NCBI RefSeq assembly: GCF_000213555.1
Contig: NZ_GL891980.1
Coordinates: forward strand, 1-64,000
Source: Dysgonomonas gadei ATCC BAA-286
Lineage (GTDB): Bacteria; Bacteroidota; Bacteroidia; Bacteroidales; Dysgonomonadaceae
Direction: 5' to 3'
Length of the DNA: 64,000 nucleotides
Shown: positions 34,947 through 45,140 of the stretch, in pieces
Layout of the letters: every line of letters starts with the position of its first letter
Position numbering within the stretch: the first letter of the stretch is position 1
Notes under the pieces: generated by a model
Told to the model about the DNA's origin: nothing
Databases searched by the model: none
What the model saw: only the letters and a program-made list of their open reading frames with translations
Program-made: the position numbers and the translations under genes

Positions 34947-37055
34947 TTACTTCGAACGTTTCTTCTTGTGACCTTCTTTGCGTGGTGGAAACTCAAAAAC
35001 CGTTTTGTAGTCCGCATCAAATTTTACGATGGCATCAAAGGTACTTCCGGTCTTAGAACTTACGAACCCTTTTATCAGTACAGTCTTGCCATTCATCAAA
35101 AGATCATTGAGTTGTCCCTCCGTCAGTTCTTTCTTAGCAATGGTTTTAAATACGGTCAGTCCGCAATTTTCATCCTTACATTTTACCACTTTGGGATAAA
35201 ATACCACCTGTCCGTTTTTACACTTAGGACAAGAACAAGTATTGTGATTATCCGTGCGTTCGATGACTGTAGAAAGCAGTTCCGTAGTTATCTGCGAGGC
35301 ATAGATTTCTATTCCTTTGTGGAAGGTAGTCGCATCCATCTCTCCCGAAGCTATTTTGTTTAAGGATTCCTCCCATTGTCCTGTCATAGCTACGTCGGCT
35401 ATCTTCTTGTCCTTGACCGCCAGATAGACTATTAATCCTTTGTTGGTCGGAACAAGAGATTTTTTCTCACGGACGATATATTCCCGAGAAAACAGAGTTT
35501 CGATAATGGATGCACGGGTGGCAGGTGTTCCGATACCGCACTCCTTCATTGCCTCTCGCTGTTGTTCATCCTCCACCTCTTTGCCTGCGGACTCCATCGA
35601 ACTAAGCAAACTTGCCTCCGTATGTAATGGACGCGGTTTGGTCTGCTTCTCCTGAATCTCGCAATCACGGATAGGCAAGCTGTCGCCTTCCAAAAGGACG
35701 GGCAAAGCAACAGAGTCGTACTCATCGTTTGGCTCGTCTTTAGCATCAAATACCGCCCTCCAGCCGGGGACGAGTGTAACGCTCCCTTTGCAGGAAAAGT
35801 GTACGCCATCGGCATCGAGTGATACGGTGGTGTTCTCTTTGATGCAAGGTTCGCCAAAGGCTTCGAGCATGCGTCCGGCAACCATATCGTAGATAAGTTG
35901 TTCGTCTTTGGCTAAATTGCCTGCCGGTTCTTCCGTGATAATCAGTGCATGATGATCGGTCACTTTAGCATCATTAACCGAACGAGTATTGAGTTTGGCA
36001 TCAAATCGTCCATCAATATAAGGCCTAAAAAGTGAGTGTGAACGAAGTGTTGCTATCAGGTGCGGTATTTCCTCCAGCACATCCTCGGAAATATAACGGC
36101 TTCCTGTTCGGGGATAGGAGATTTTCTTTGCCTCATACAAGCTTTGAGCTATCGTCAGCGTTTTATCTGCCGAAAATCCATGCTTGCTATTAGCTTCCTT
36201 TTGAAGTGAGGTGAGATCGTACAGCAATGGTGGTTCATGTTTGACTTCCTTTCGTTCTACTGCTGTAACGGGTATCTTTCCTGTGGCTTTTACCTTTGCT
36301 GTAATCTCTTCAGCCTGACTTTTGGTATCAAATTTATCTACCGAATGAGTCCAAAACGATGTTGCTTCTTTTTCTGTCTGCAATTTCAAACGAAAATAGG
36401 TCTGTGGCTTGAAATCTTTATTTTCCAGATACCTACTGCAAATAATCGCCAGTGTCGGAGTTTGTACTCTACCAAGTGACCAAACACCGTATCCTGCCGA
36501 GATAGAAAGAGCCTGACTGCTATTGATCCCTACGAGCCAGTCAGCGGTACTGCGGGCTTTGGCGGAAGCATACAGATTGTCGTAGTCTGCTCCGGGACGA
36601 AGCGTTTTAAAGCCGTCTTTGATAGCACGGTCGGTAAGAGAACTGATCCAAAGTCTTTCGAACGGAAGGCTGCATCCTATATATTCGTATATATGACGGA
36701 ATATGAGTTCCCCTTCTCGTCCGGCATCGGTTGCCACAATTATAGATTCCCCACGATGGAATAACTCGCGGATAACCTTTAGTTGTTTCATCACACCGGG
36801 ATCGTTTTTGTACTGCTTACCCTCTTTGACTTGTCGGGGCAATAGTTTAAATTCTGGTAAAAGTATTGGCAGGTTCTCTTTCTGAAAGCCTGTAATACCA
36901 TAATGCTCCGGCATGGCAAGTTCTACCAGATGCCCGAAAGCCCACGTAACGGCATATCCGTTGCCTTCTATATAGCCTTCTCTTTTATTGTTTGCTCCGA
37001 CTATGGCTGCTATACTTTTAGCCACAGAAGGTTTTTCTGCTATTATTATTTTCAT
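34947..37055 (-). CDS. topB: DNA topoisomerase III (TopB/Exc-like)
   Basis: The 702-residue type IA topoisomerase relaxes or decatenates DNA. It has the N-terminal TOPRIM start MKIIIAEKPSVAKSIA, the DAGREGELIFRH motif, the nucleophile region KKISYPRTGSRYIS (Tyr within YPRT) and a C-terminal zinc-finger-like CSCPKCKNGQ...CKDENC. In CTnDOT the excision protein Exc is a topoisomerase III homologue, so this may assist excision or transfer. It has the repeated leader module in front and is convergent with the GNAT cargo gene. Confidence 0.85.
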   Translation of the reverse strand: MKIIIAEKPSVAKSIAAIVGANNKREGYIEGNGYAVTWAFGHLVELAMPEHYGITGFQKENLPILLPEFKLLPRQVKEGKQYKNDPGVMKQLKVIRELFHRGESIIVATDAGREGELIFRHIYEYIGCSLPFERLWISSLTDRAIKDGFKTLRPGADYDNLYASAKARSTADWLVGINSSQALSISAGYGVWSLGRVQTPTLAIICSRYLENKDFKPQTYFRLKLQTEKEATSFWTHSVDKFDTKSQAEEITAKVKATGKIPVTAVERKEVKHEPPLLYDLTSLQKEANSKHGFSADKTLTIAQSLYEAKKISYPRTGSRYISEDVLEEIPHLIATLRSHSLFRPYIDGRFDAKLNTRSVNDAKVTDHHALIITEEPAGNLAKDEQLIYDMVAGRMLEAFGEPCIKENTTVSLDADGVHFSCKGSVTLVPGWRAVFDAKDEPNDEYDSVALPVLLEGDSLPIRDCEIQEKQTKPRPLHTEASLLSSMESAGKEVEDEQQREAMKECGIGTPATRASIIETLFSREYIVREKKSLVPTNKGLIVYLAVKDKKIADVAMTGQWEESLNKIASGEMDATTFHKGIEIYASQITTELLSTVIERTDNHNTCSCPKCKNGQVVFYPKVVKCKDENCGLTVFKTIAKKELTEGQLNDLLMNGKTVLIKGFVSSKTGSTFDAIVKFDADYKTVFEFPPRKEGHKKKRSK

Positions 37056-37061
37056 TGTAAC

Positions 37062-37093
37062 ATTGATTTTTTAGTGGTTGGGGTCGCAGACCC
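37062..37093 (-). promoter_or_regulatory. Leader module upstream of topB
   Basis: On the minus strand, GGGTC-TGC-GACCC (37093-37081) is followed by CCACTAAAAAATCAA (37076-37062), just before the topB start. It is nearly identical to the DUF1896 copy, including the flanking AAAA. Confidence 0.65.
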
Positions 37094-37111
37094 TTTTATT
37101 ATTTTATATTT

Positions 37112-38671
37112 CTACATTTTTCGCCCTTTGCTTTTCTTGGGAGCAGCAGGAGATTGTTTTTGTTCCTGTTGCTGCTCCTTCTTTTCGACTTGCTTGGCGG
37201 TGGGCTGTATCTGACCTTGCTTTAGCGGCTCTTTGGAATATTTGGTTGCCTCGTTGGTCTTGCCCTCATTATTGACAGCCACTTGTGTCTTACTTTCGGC
37301 AACAGGAGTCACTTTCTGAGAATCCTTAGCAGCTTGCTTGGCTTCGATGGCTCGTACCTGATCGGGATGCTTAGAGGTATGACGAATTTTATCTCTGTTT
37401 TCGTCAACCCATACCCATGCATTGTACTTCTGTCCTTTCTGGTCGGTAGCCTCTACTTTCTGGGTACCTGAAGCATCAGCTTGTTGTTGTTTCGGACGGG
37501 ATTGCATACCTTCAACAAAGATTGGTTCTTTGTTACACAGCTTGGTAAATTCTTCTTTACTAAGCTGTACGCCACCTTGCTTAGAATAAATCCATACCTC
37601 ATCAACTTTACGGGCTTTGGGCAATGGCTTTTCCTGTGTTTGCCCTTCACTCTGTTTGGCTTGTCGCTGTTCCTTGTGCTGTTGTCGTTGCTCGTCGCTG
37701 AACTTAAAATCAAAGTTCTTATTGACGGCATTGAACTGTACAAAACGGTCGATTTTTTGTGGTTCTTCTCCCGGTTTGACCTTTTTATCCATGCCCTCAA
37801 CCCATACAGCTTTACCTTCTCTCAATCCTTGTTGTTGTTCGGGAGAGAGTGGAGCATTTTTTAAGGTTTGTGGAATATTGATCTCAGAGAGGGGTACGGC
37901 TTCGAGTCGATTCGTTATTTTGTCAAGAGATACAAGCGAGGGGATTTTATTACCTCCGCCTACAGGTTCAAGTTCGTAGACACGTGCCCCGTGCCCTGTC
38001 TTTTGGAGTTGCTCTTTGTCCTGTTCGGAAAAGACTATTCCCATAAATGGTTTATCAAAATCGGGTTGTTCCTGCTTGGGATGGGTTACTAGCTTGATGC
38101 TTCCATCCTCCTGTGGCTCTAATGATAAACGAGCTTGCATCGGAAACTCATTGCCATCAACGGTAGGTTTAATATCAACCAAACCGGGAGACTTATGTCC
38201 GTAAACCATTGCTTTGAGGGCATCCTGCAATTTGTCACCTGAAAGTCCTAACTTCTCAGTCTCTTTCCAATTGAGTTTATTGAGATCTAAAGGCTGAAAC
38301 TTACCTGTTAGCTCAATATGTACCTTTACCTTACCATCAAATTTAAGGCGATACGGATCGAGTGCTTTGTCTGTGTGGTCGATACGGATAAGTTTGTCGA
38401 GAAAGGCAGCTATTTTATCTACGGCTGACATCCCGACGGCATATACACCCGTATGTGACGGGTGATTGAACTGTGCCGACATCTTCTTGAAGAAATTTTC
38501 CAGAAAGTTGCTGTTGGTATCAACTTTCAAAAACTGGTCGGCATTCGCTTTGGTGGGTTCAACGGTTTTGAGTTTACCGTCCTGCTCCCCTGTGATGACT
38601 TTGAGTTTGCCATCTTCGCCTTGTGTCAATAAGACTTTAGGCTCTTCGGATTTTACTTTGTTTTGATCCAT
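37112..38671 (-). CDS. DUF4099/DUF3945-type protein of conjugative elements
   Basis: The 519-residue hydrophilic protein has an N-terminal DUF4099-like part and central DUF3945-type repeats (LSPEQQQGLREGKAVWVEGM and LSKEEFTKLCNKEPIFVEGM, each ending in a V-W-V/I-F-V-E-G-M box). Its C-terminus is a highly charged Lys/Gln-rich tail. These proteins accompany topB in Bacteroidetes elements and have no assigned activity. It is the last minus-strand gene before the defence island. Confidence 0.75.
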   Translation of the reverse strand: MDQNKVKSEEPKVLLTQGEDGKLKVITGEQDGKLKTVEPTKANADQFLKVDTNSNFLENFFKKMSAQFNHPSHTGVYAVGMSAVDKIAAFLDKLIRIDHTDKALDPYRLKFDGKVKVHIELTGKFQPLDLNKLNWKETEKLGLSGDKLQDALKAMVYGHKSPGLVDIKPTVDGNEFPMQARLSLEPQEDGSIKLVTHPKQEQPDFDKPFMGIVFSEQDKEQLQKTGHGARVYELEPVGGGNKIPSLVSLDKITNRLEAVPLSEINIPQTLKNAPLSPEQQQGLREGKAVWVEGMDKKVKPGEEPQKIDRFVQFNAVNKNFDFKFSDEQRQQHKEQRQAKQSEGQTQEKPLPKARKVDEVWIYSKQGGVQLSKEEFTKLCNKEPIFVEGMQSRPKQQQADASGTQKVEATDQKGQKYNAWVWVDENRDKIRHTSKHPDQVRAIEAKQAAKDSQKVTPVAESKTQVAVNNEGKTNEATKYSKEPLKQGQIQPTAKQVEKKEQQQEQKQSPAAPKKSKGRKM

Positions 38672-38982
38672 AATAAATTGATGTTTTTATTCTGCATTAC
38701 TATTAATGCAGAGCGAAAATACATCTTGCTAATGGATTGATTGCAAGGTTTTAAAGAGGTGGATGCTTGTGTCTGCGGTTGTCTAGGAATTATAGATAAT
38801 CGGGGTGTATTTACCTCCCTATTTGAGTATCCTATCTCGGTATCCTAAATGAGAGACTGAAGATATTTTCAGTAGTAAAAAAAAATAATTTTTCATCCAA
38901 TATAATAGGATGAGAACATACATTAACAAACTAAATAAGTGTATATTTACAGAAGCTATGAAGTATTCTAATCTATGATTCT
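38672..38982. other. Spacer upstream of the defence island
   Basis: The 311-base spacer separates the divergent DUF3945-type gene and the GajA gene. It becomes very AT-rich on the right. TATATTTA at about 38942-38949 is one base away from the -7 consensus and may drive gajA, but I see no good -33 element. No gene is supported. Confidence 0.4.
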
Positions 38983-41001
38983 ATGTACATAAAAACAATT
39001 TCAGTTAAAAATTTCAGATTACTACAAGATTCGACTTTACAACTGGATCAAGACAAAAAACAAGATTTGTCATTATTGATAGGTAAAAATAATAGCGGTA
39101 AAACGTCATTTATTGTATTATTCGATAAATTTCTTAGACCCGAACACTACAAATTCAATTTTAATGATTTCCCTATTTCATTGAGGAATGACATCTTGAA
39201 CACTGGTACAGAAATTGATTTAAGTCATTGTTCAATACAAATGGTATTAGAAATTATATATTCAGAGGAAGATAATCTGGAAAATCTTTCTGAATTTATT
39301 TTAGACTTAAATCCTGATGAACATATTGTGAAATTACTATTTAAGTGTGATATTAATCGAAGCAAATTGGAGTCTGATTTATCGAAAATTGAAGACGAAA
39401 AATATAAGAGAAAGCATATAGAAAAGAGTCTAACGGATTATCTCGAAACAAAAATATACACTTTTAGTAAAGATGATGATTTAAGCGAAGACAAAAATAA
39501 TCAAATGATTGAAAAATCTATTTCAGATGTCAGGAAAGTAATTAATTTCCAAGTAATTCATGCAAAGAGAAATGTTTCAAGTTCAGAACATCAAGGAAGT
39601 GGCAAAACCGCGTTATCAGAATTAACTACAAATTATTTTAATAAAGAGAATCTCTTCTCTCAAGATGCTTTCGGTAGTATAAATGATACTATTTTTAAGA
39701 TGGATGAAGAATTAAATAAGCAATATGAAGTTCATTTTAAGGATTATTTTACCAATGTAAGGCAGTTTGTTGATGAAGGAACAGGGCAGTTAAACGTGAT
39801 ATCAGATTTAGAATCTAAGCAAATCTTATCTAATTATTCCAAAGTAGTATATGGTAGCTCTGATACATATTTGCCTGAAACACTAAATGGTTTAGGACAT
39901 TTGAATATTCTGTTTTTATTGTTGCAAATCGAAATAAAAAAGAGATTCTTTGAACAAGAAAAGAAAGATATTAATCTACTGTTTATTGAAGAGCCAGAAG
40001 CTCATACACACCCTCAAATGCAGTATGTATTTGCGAAAAAAATAAAGGATATATTAAAAACGATTCAAAATCTTCAGGGATTTATAACAACTCATTCTGC
40101 TCACATCGTTTCTCAGTGCGAATTTGAAGATATAAGGTACTTTAAGTTAGATAAGAGTAATGTTATTATTAAGAATTTCTATAAGGAGTTAGAAGTTAAA
40201 TATACATCAGAGCCTGAATATTTTCAATTTTTAAAACAGTATTTAACTCTATATTCATCAGAATTATTTTTTGCGGAAAAAATAATTTTTATTGAAGGAG
40301 TTTCAGAAAAACTATTGCTGCCTTACTTTATTAAGAAATACGATCAATCAAGGGATAGTGAATCTGACTATATCCCCTTAACTTCTCAAAACATATCGTT
40401 TATTGAAGCTGGCGCTAATGCAAGGGTGTTCTGTCATTTTTTGAACTTCTTAGATATTAAGACTTTAATATTTACAGATTTAGATGGGTGCAAAATAGGA
40501 ATATCAGATACTAAAAAGAAATATTGGGGAGGATGTTCTACGGAAGAAGCCATTAATACAACCAATGTTACGATCAAATATTATCTGAATGCTCCAGAAC
40601 TTCCCAAAATTGAAGAACGTGAAACTAAAACTAATGAACTAAAATTGTTTGATGATTGGTTTAAAAATATAAAGGAAAATAGCGTAGCGTCAATTACCCC
40701 CAATATTAAAATCTCGTACCAAGTAAAAGAAAACGAGTATCACGCAAGAAGTTTTGAAGATGCATTTTTAAGTGTTAATTTGAATACTATAAATAGCAAC
40801 AAAAAAGATATAAATGGCTTAAAAAATAAATCTGAGATTAAAACTGAAAGAACAGATTTTTTTGATTTGACTAAAGCAATTTTAAAGTCTGATGGAAAAT
40901 CAGACTTTGCCTCTTCAATTCTATACTTAGCATTGACAAAAGATGTCGAGTGGAATATACCTAAATATATTGTAGATGGATTAAAGTGGATTTCAGAATG
41001 A
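38983..41001 (+). CDS. gajA: GajA-like OLD-family ATPase-nuclease (Gabija)
   Basis: The 672-residue protein joins an ABC-type ATPase to a TOPRIM nuclease. It shows Walker A GKNNSGKT (residues 34-41), Walker B LLFIEEPEAHTHPQ (about 332) and the switch His in TTHSAHIV (about 366). TOPRIM residues are in IIFIEGVSEKLLLPYF (about 435) and LIFTDLDG (about 496). OLD nucleases with a UvrD-type helicase downstream define the Gabija antiphage system, where GajA nicks DNA when nucleotides are depleted. The stop overlaps the helicase start (ATGA). The gene is far more AT-rich than the tra genes, which suggests separate acquisition. Confidence 0.8.
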   Translation: MYIKTISVKNFRLLQDSTLQLDQDKKQDLSLLIGKNNSGKTSFIVLFDKFLRPEHYKFNFNDFPISLRNDILNTGTEIDLSHCSIQMVLEIIYSEEDNLENLSEFILDLNPDEHIVKLLFKCDINRSKLESDLSKIEDEKYKRKHIEKSLTDYLETKIYTFSKDDDLSEDKNNQMIEKSISDVRKVINFQVIHAKRNVSSSEHQGSGKTALSELTTNYFNKENLFSQDAFGSINDTIFKMDEELNKQYEVHFKDYFTNVRQFVDEGTGQLNVISDLESKQILSNYSKVVYGSSDTYLPETLNGLGHLNILFLLLQIEIKKRFFEQEKKDINLLFIEEPEAHTHPQMQYVFAKKIKDILKTIQNLQGFITTHSAHIVSQCEFEDIRYFKLDKSNVIIKNFYKELEVKYTSEPEYFQFLKQYLTLYSSELFFAEKIIFIEGVSEKLLLPYFIKKYDQSRDSESDYIPLTSQNISFIEAGANARVFCHFLNFLDIKTLIFTDLDGCKIGISDTKKKYWGGCSTEEAINTTNVTIKYYLNAPELPKIEERETKTNELKLFDDWFKNIKENSVASITPNIKISYQVKENEYHARSFEDAFLSVNLNTINSNKKDINGLKNKSEIKTERTDFFDLTKAILKSDGKSDFASSILYLALTKDVEWNIPKYIVDGLKWISE

Positions 41002-42986
41002 GTAATACAGCGTTAGACAAAATAAGAGAGATTATTGATAATAATCAGAATCCAAAAAAAGAATTTAAGAATTTTGTTTTACAAGGGGGAGCTGGTAGTG
41101 GTAAGACAGAATCACTTAAAGAGGTAATATCGTATATAGCGGAGAAATACCCTAAAAAGAAAATAGTTTGTATAACACATACAAATGTTGCTGTTGATGA
41201 AATTATTGCTCGTGTTGGAAATAAGTATGAAATTTCTACAATTCACTCATTTCTAAATTCTCTGATAAAAGATTATAAAAAGAATTTGAAGGAGATTATA
41301 CATCATATATTTTGTATTTCAGACGTAACTGAATTGACTCATTCTGAATATAAAAAGGTTTATGAAAAGTATTCTGCGAAACTATTTCTCTTGAAAGAAG
41401 AAAACTGCGATAAAGTAATAGGAAAAAGAGAGTACGATATATCTCCATCTATTTACAATGCACAACTAAATGAAAAAATAGCTATTCTCAATGAGAATAT
41501 AAAGGAGATTATTTCGTCAAAAGACCATAATTTGATTGCATATAATGAAACAAGATTCGATTCTTTTAATGAACTAACGTTTTCCCACGATTCATTACTT
41601 TTATTGTCTTACAAATTATGTGAACGATTCAAACTATTACCAAAAATAATCAGTGATAAATATGATTTTATTTTGATTGATGAGTATCAGGATACAAATG
41701 AGGATATTATCAATCTATTTTTAAATTTACTGCCAAAAAATAAGAAAACCACCATTGGATTATTTGGAGATTCAATGCAAGGCATATATGATGATGGTAT
41801 TGGGGATGTAGAAAAATATATTGAAGAAAAAACAATAACAAGAATTGATAAAGAGGATAATTATAGATGTTCCGAAGAAGTGATTCGTTTCATTAATAAC
41901 ATTAGAACTGATGGCATTGAACAAAAATTGGCTCTAAAAAAAGATGAAAATTTAGATGCCCGAAAGGGATTTGCTAAATTATTCTACAAGAAAGTTGACA
42001 AAAAGCCTAACATATTCAGTTCTGTTGAGGACAAGCAACTGTATTTAGAAAAACTAAATAGCACTATAAAAGCAATAAAAAAAGACATAGTTCCTGAATG
42101 TAAAATTCTTATGTTGACAAATAAGTCAATTTCAAGCGAGATAGGATTTTCAAACTTATATAATATATTTAGTGAAAGATATTCTGAAGTCAAAGAAGAG
42201 ATTGAGAAAGAATTGGATAGAATACAAATAAGTACTATTGTTGAATTATGTCGATTATATCAAATCAAACAATACAATTCAATTCTTGTCTATTTAAAGC
42301 GTAATGGTTTCCAAATCAAAACACTAAAAGATAAAAAAACAATAATCAGTCATTTTGATTATCTGCTGTCTACCAAACATAACCTGCAACAAGTTTTAGA
42401 TTACTCTTTTGAGAATAAGATACTAAAAAAGTCTGAGCGGTTTAACAACTACCTTTTGCGGAGAAGTGATTTTCTTGAAAATTACAATAAAAATCAATCA
42501 TATAAAGATTTAGAATCGTTATATCTTAGTGGAAGTAACACAAAGGTTCGGCTAAAGAAAAATCATAATATAGAAATTTCAGATGAAGAATTTTCAACAT
42601 TTGAGAGAGCTCTGAAAAAGAAAACATTTTATATTGATTTATTTTCCGACAAAATAAAGTTTGATGAAGTCCTTAATTACTATAAATATCTAAATGAAGA
42701 AACTGGCTATATCACAATGCATAAAACTAAAGGTTCCGGAATAGAGAATGTTATTGTTGTATTAGATGAATTTTTTTGGAGTAAATACAATTTCAAAAGT
42801 ATATACGACGAAAGTGTAGATTTGGAAAAACGGAGTAAAAATCAAAAACTTTTTTATGTTGCTTGTTCTCGTACAATTAAACATTTGACAATAATCAGAT
42901 TAATTGAAGATGATGAAGAAGAAGCGATGTTAAAAACATATTTTAAAAACATCGAGTTGGAATTGTTGCCTGCCGCATCCTCTTGA
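40998..42986 (+). CDS. gajB: GajB-like UvrD/PcrA-type helicase (Gabija)
   Basis: The ATG at 40998, in a 4-base overlap with gajA, gives 662 residues. Superfamily-1 motifs are clear: Q-motif/Walker A in LQGGAGSGKTESL (about 30-42), motif Ia in CITHTNVAVDE, Walker B in FILIDEYQDTNED, GDSMQGIY, and the C-terminal YITMHKTKGSGIENVIVV and LFYVACSRTIKHLTI. In Gabija, GajB forms a large complex with GajA and consumes nucleotides when phage DNA is present. It is longer than the best-known GajB of about 500 residues, with extra helices in the middle. Confidence 0.8.
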   Translation: MSNTALDKIREIIDNNQNPKKEFKNFVLQGGAGSGKTESLKEVISYIAEKYPKKKIVCITHTNVAVDEIIARVGNKYEISTIHSFLNSLIKDYKKNLKEIIHHIFCISDVTELTHSEYKKVYEKYSAKLFLLKEENCDKVIGKREYDISPSIYNAQLNEKIAILNENIKEIISSKDHNLIAYNETRFDSFNELTFSHDSLLLLSYKLCERFKLLPKIISDKYDFILIDEYQDTNEDIINLFLNLLPKNKKTTIGLFGDSMQGIYDDGIGDVEKYIEEKTITRIDKEDNYRCSEEVIRFINNIRTDGIEQKLALKKDENLDARKGFAKLFYKKVDKKPNIFSSVEDKQLYLEKLNSTIKAIKKDIVPECKILMLTNKSISSEIGFSNLYNIFSERYSEVKEEIEKELDRIQISTIVELCRLYQIKQYNSILVYLKRNGFQIKTLKDKKTIISHFDYLLSTKHNLQQVLDYSFENKILKKSERFNNYLLRRSDFLENYNKNQSYKDLESLYLSGSNTKVRLKKNHNIEISDEEFSTFERALKKKTFYIDLFSDKIKFDEVLNYYKYLNEETGYITMHKTKGSGIENVIVVLDEFFWSKYNFKSIYDESVDLEKRSKNQKLFYVACSRTIKHLTIIRLIEDDEEEAMLKTYFKNIELELLPAASS

Positions 42987-43043
42987 AAAGATAAGCAAAA
43001 AGAAGCAATATAAAGAACAAGAAACTATAAAAATTGATAATAC

Positions 43044-45140
43044 ATGAAGATTATAGGCGTTCAAATATTAGAAGGTACAAATCCTAGTATAAGAAGAAGT
43101 TTAGAATTAGGTTGGTATCCTTTAATTAAGTGTAAGAATGATATTAAATTGAACGACAAAGATATACCCGTGCTTGATGAAGATTCTTGCCCAGACGAAT
43201 ATTATAAAATTAACAAGGAGTTACCATCTATCTCCGTAAGTGCCGTTGTCGGAAAGAATGGATCTGGAAAATCTTCTCTGTTGGAAATAATTTACCGTAT
43301 CCTTAATAATTTTTCGGTCATTCTTTTAGCTCCGATGCAGAAGAATGATGATGTAGAGGTACTGTATACTGGAGGATTAGAAGCACGACTCTTTTTTGAA
43401 CTTGATGGTCAATTAAAATATATCTACAACCATAATTCCGTTGTGAATTATTATGAAGTAGTAGATTGGAAATCAAAAGAAGTAGTGATTGCCAATTTAT
43501 CTCAGACAAAACGCAATGATATATTGCGTGGTTTTTTCTATACTATTGCTGTTAATTACAGTCTTTATGCATTAAACAGTGCCGATTATGACCCAATTAT
43601 TTCTAGGCAAGAGGAACAGGTAAAATCAGGCCAATGGCTAAACTACATGTTTCATAAAAATGATGGATATTATATCCCAATTGTTTTAACTCCCTATCGT
43701 AATAATGGTGAAATCAAAATAAACAATGAAAACCACTTGGCTCTTCAACGATTATCTGTCTTTTCATTACTTTTTCAATCTCAAGATAAAAATTTCATCG
43801 AAGGATATGATCCGATTGAACTACATTATAGGTATATTGAGAATTATAAGGAAAATAAAACAGAGAGTTTTCGCAGAGACTTAAAAAATAACTATCCAGT
43901 ACTTACAGATAGTATAGATTTGTTAATAAGGCACTTTGAGTGGGAATGGGGCAATATGATTCAAGAAGAGTTAGGCTATGATCTCGCGGATTATTCTGAT
44001 TCGCGTAACGACACAATTGTATTTTTTCTCGCCTATAAGAGTATAAAAATTTGGCTAACTTATCCATCTTTCCGTGAGAAGATTAATTTAGAAGCTCTTC
44101 TTTCCTCAGCAGAAAATATGAAAAAAGGAGGAGATCGAGAAGTTCAAATGGTCAGAACTGAAGGAATGGAAAGTTGGATTAAGAAAGAAAGCCCTAAGAT
44201 TAAAAACATTATTGGCGAGCTTTATAAGGAGAAAAGCCATATTACAATGAAAATTCATCAGTGTATCAACTATATCCGAAATGGGAGGTATAAGGATGAC
44301 AATTTGCATTCCATTTCGTATAATGAGTTAATAGGTGAAAAAAAACACAAGACATACGATGACGTTTTTCTTCTATTACCACCAGCTTTCTTTCAGATAG
44401 ACTTAAAATTGCGTAAGAAGGTAAGAAGCCAACAGCCAAATAGTAATTCAAAGCCGGACGTAATAACTTTGCAGACAATGAGTAGTGGAGAAAGACAACT
44501 ACTCTATAGTATGAGTTACATATTTTATCATATTAAGAATATTGCCAGTGTACAAGAAGATGGAAAACGAGTGGGTTATCACCACATAAATCTTATCTTC
44601 GACGAAGCAGAGTTATATTATCATCCGGAGTTTCAACGAGTATTTGTGAAACGATTGCTTGATAATCTTGCACTCTGCAATATAGACCAGCGAGTAATTC
44701 GTTCTATCAATATTATAATAGTAACACATTCCCCTTTTCTTTTATCTGATATTCCGGAAACAAATATTCTTTTCTTAGGTGATGAAGAGCAAGAAGCAAA
44801 TCAGAAAACCTTCGGTGCCAATATATATGATCTCTTGAAAAGTGGCTTCTTTATGGAATCCGCCATAGGTGGTTTTGCTGAACAAAAATTGAATGATTTG
44901 ATGGATATTTATTATAGTAAAGATACAGAAAAACAAAAGAAAGAATTTAATGCCAAATATGATGAGTTGAAGTTTACTGCCGAACATATAGCTGATGCAT
45001 ATTTAAGTAAGTCATTCCTTTTTATGTTTCATGAAATGGAACATAAATTTAAGCCTGACAATTCAAATTCACGTATGGAAGAAGAATTGCGGAATATGGA
45101 GGCTAAGATTGAGATTTTACGCAAAAATTTAAAGAAATGA
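43044..45140 (+). CDS. AAA/ABC-type ATPase of a Septu-like defence pair
   Basis: The 698-residue protein has Walker A VVGKNGSGKSS (about 68-78), a long insertion with helical and charged segments, the ABC-like signature MSSGERQLLY (about 475), Walker B INLIFDEAELYYHPEF (about 512) and the switch His in IVTHSPFLL (about 558). The stop overlaps the start of an HNH-type gene by 4 bases. An SMC-like ATPase coupled to an HNH nuclease is the layout of Septu (PtuA-PtuB), although both proteins here are longer than usual. It follows gajB after 57 bases and may be co-transcribed. Confidence 0.6.
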   Translation: MKIIGVQILEGTNPSIRRSLELGWYPLIKCKNDIKLNDKDIPVLDEDSCPDEYYKINKELPSISVSAVVGKNGSGKSSLLEIIYRILNNFSVILLAPMQKNDDVEVLYTGGLEARLFFELDGQLKYIYNHNSVVNYYEVVDWKSKEVVIANLSQTKRNDILRGFFYTIAVNYSLYALNSADYDPIISRQEEQVKSGQWLNYMFHKNDGYYIPIVLTPYRNNGEIKINNENHLALQRLSVFSLLFQSQDKNFIEGYDPIELHYRYIENYKENKTESFRRDLKNNYPVLTDSIDLLIRHFEWEWGNMIQEELGYDLADYSDSRNDTIVFFLAYKSIKIWLTYPSFREKINLEALLSSAENMKKGGDREVQMVRTEGMESWIKKESPKIKNIIGELYKEKSHITMKIHQCINYIRNGRYKDDNLHSISYNELIGEKKHKTYDDVFLLLPPAFFQIDLKLRKKVRSQQPNSNSKPDVITLQTMSSGERQLLYSMSYIFYHIKNIASVQEDGKRVGYHHINLIFDEAELYYHPEFQRVFVKRLLDNLALCNIDQRVIRSINIIIVTHSPFLLSDIPETNILFLGDEEQEANQKTFGANIYDLLKSGFFMESAIGGFAEQKLNDLMDIYYSKDTEKQKKEFNAKYDELKFTAEHIADAYLSKSFLFMFHEMEHKFKPDNSNSRMEEELRNMEAKIEILRKNLKK

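Noticed and set aside
37453..38204. Overlapping frames on both strands within the DUF3945-type gene
   Set aside because: They are shadows of the 519-residue frame, without starts, motifs or sensible composition.
38983..42986. Housekeeping UvrD helicase or RecF-type repair genes
   Set aside because: The coupling of an OLD ATPase-TOPRIM protein to a UvrD-type helicase, with foreign composition and placement in a mobile element, fits Gabija rather than core repair.
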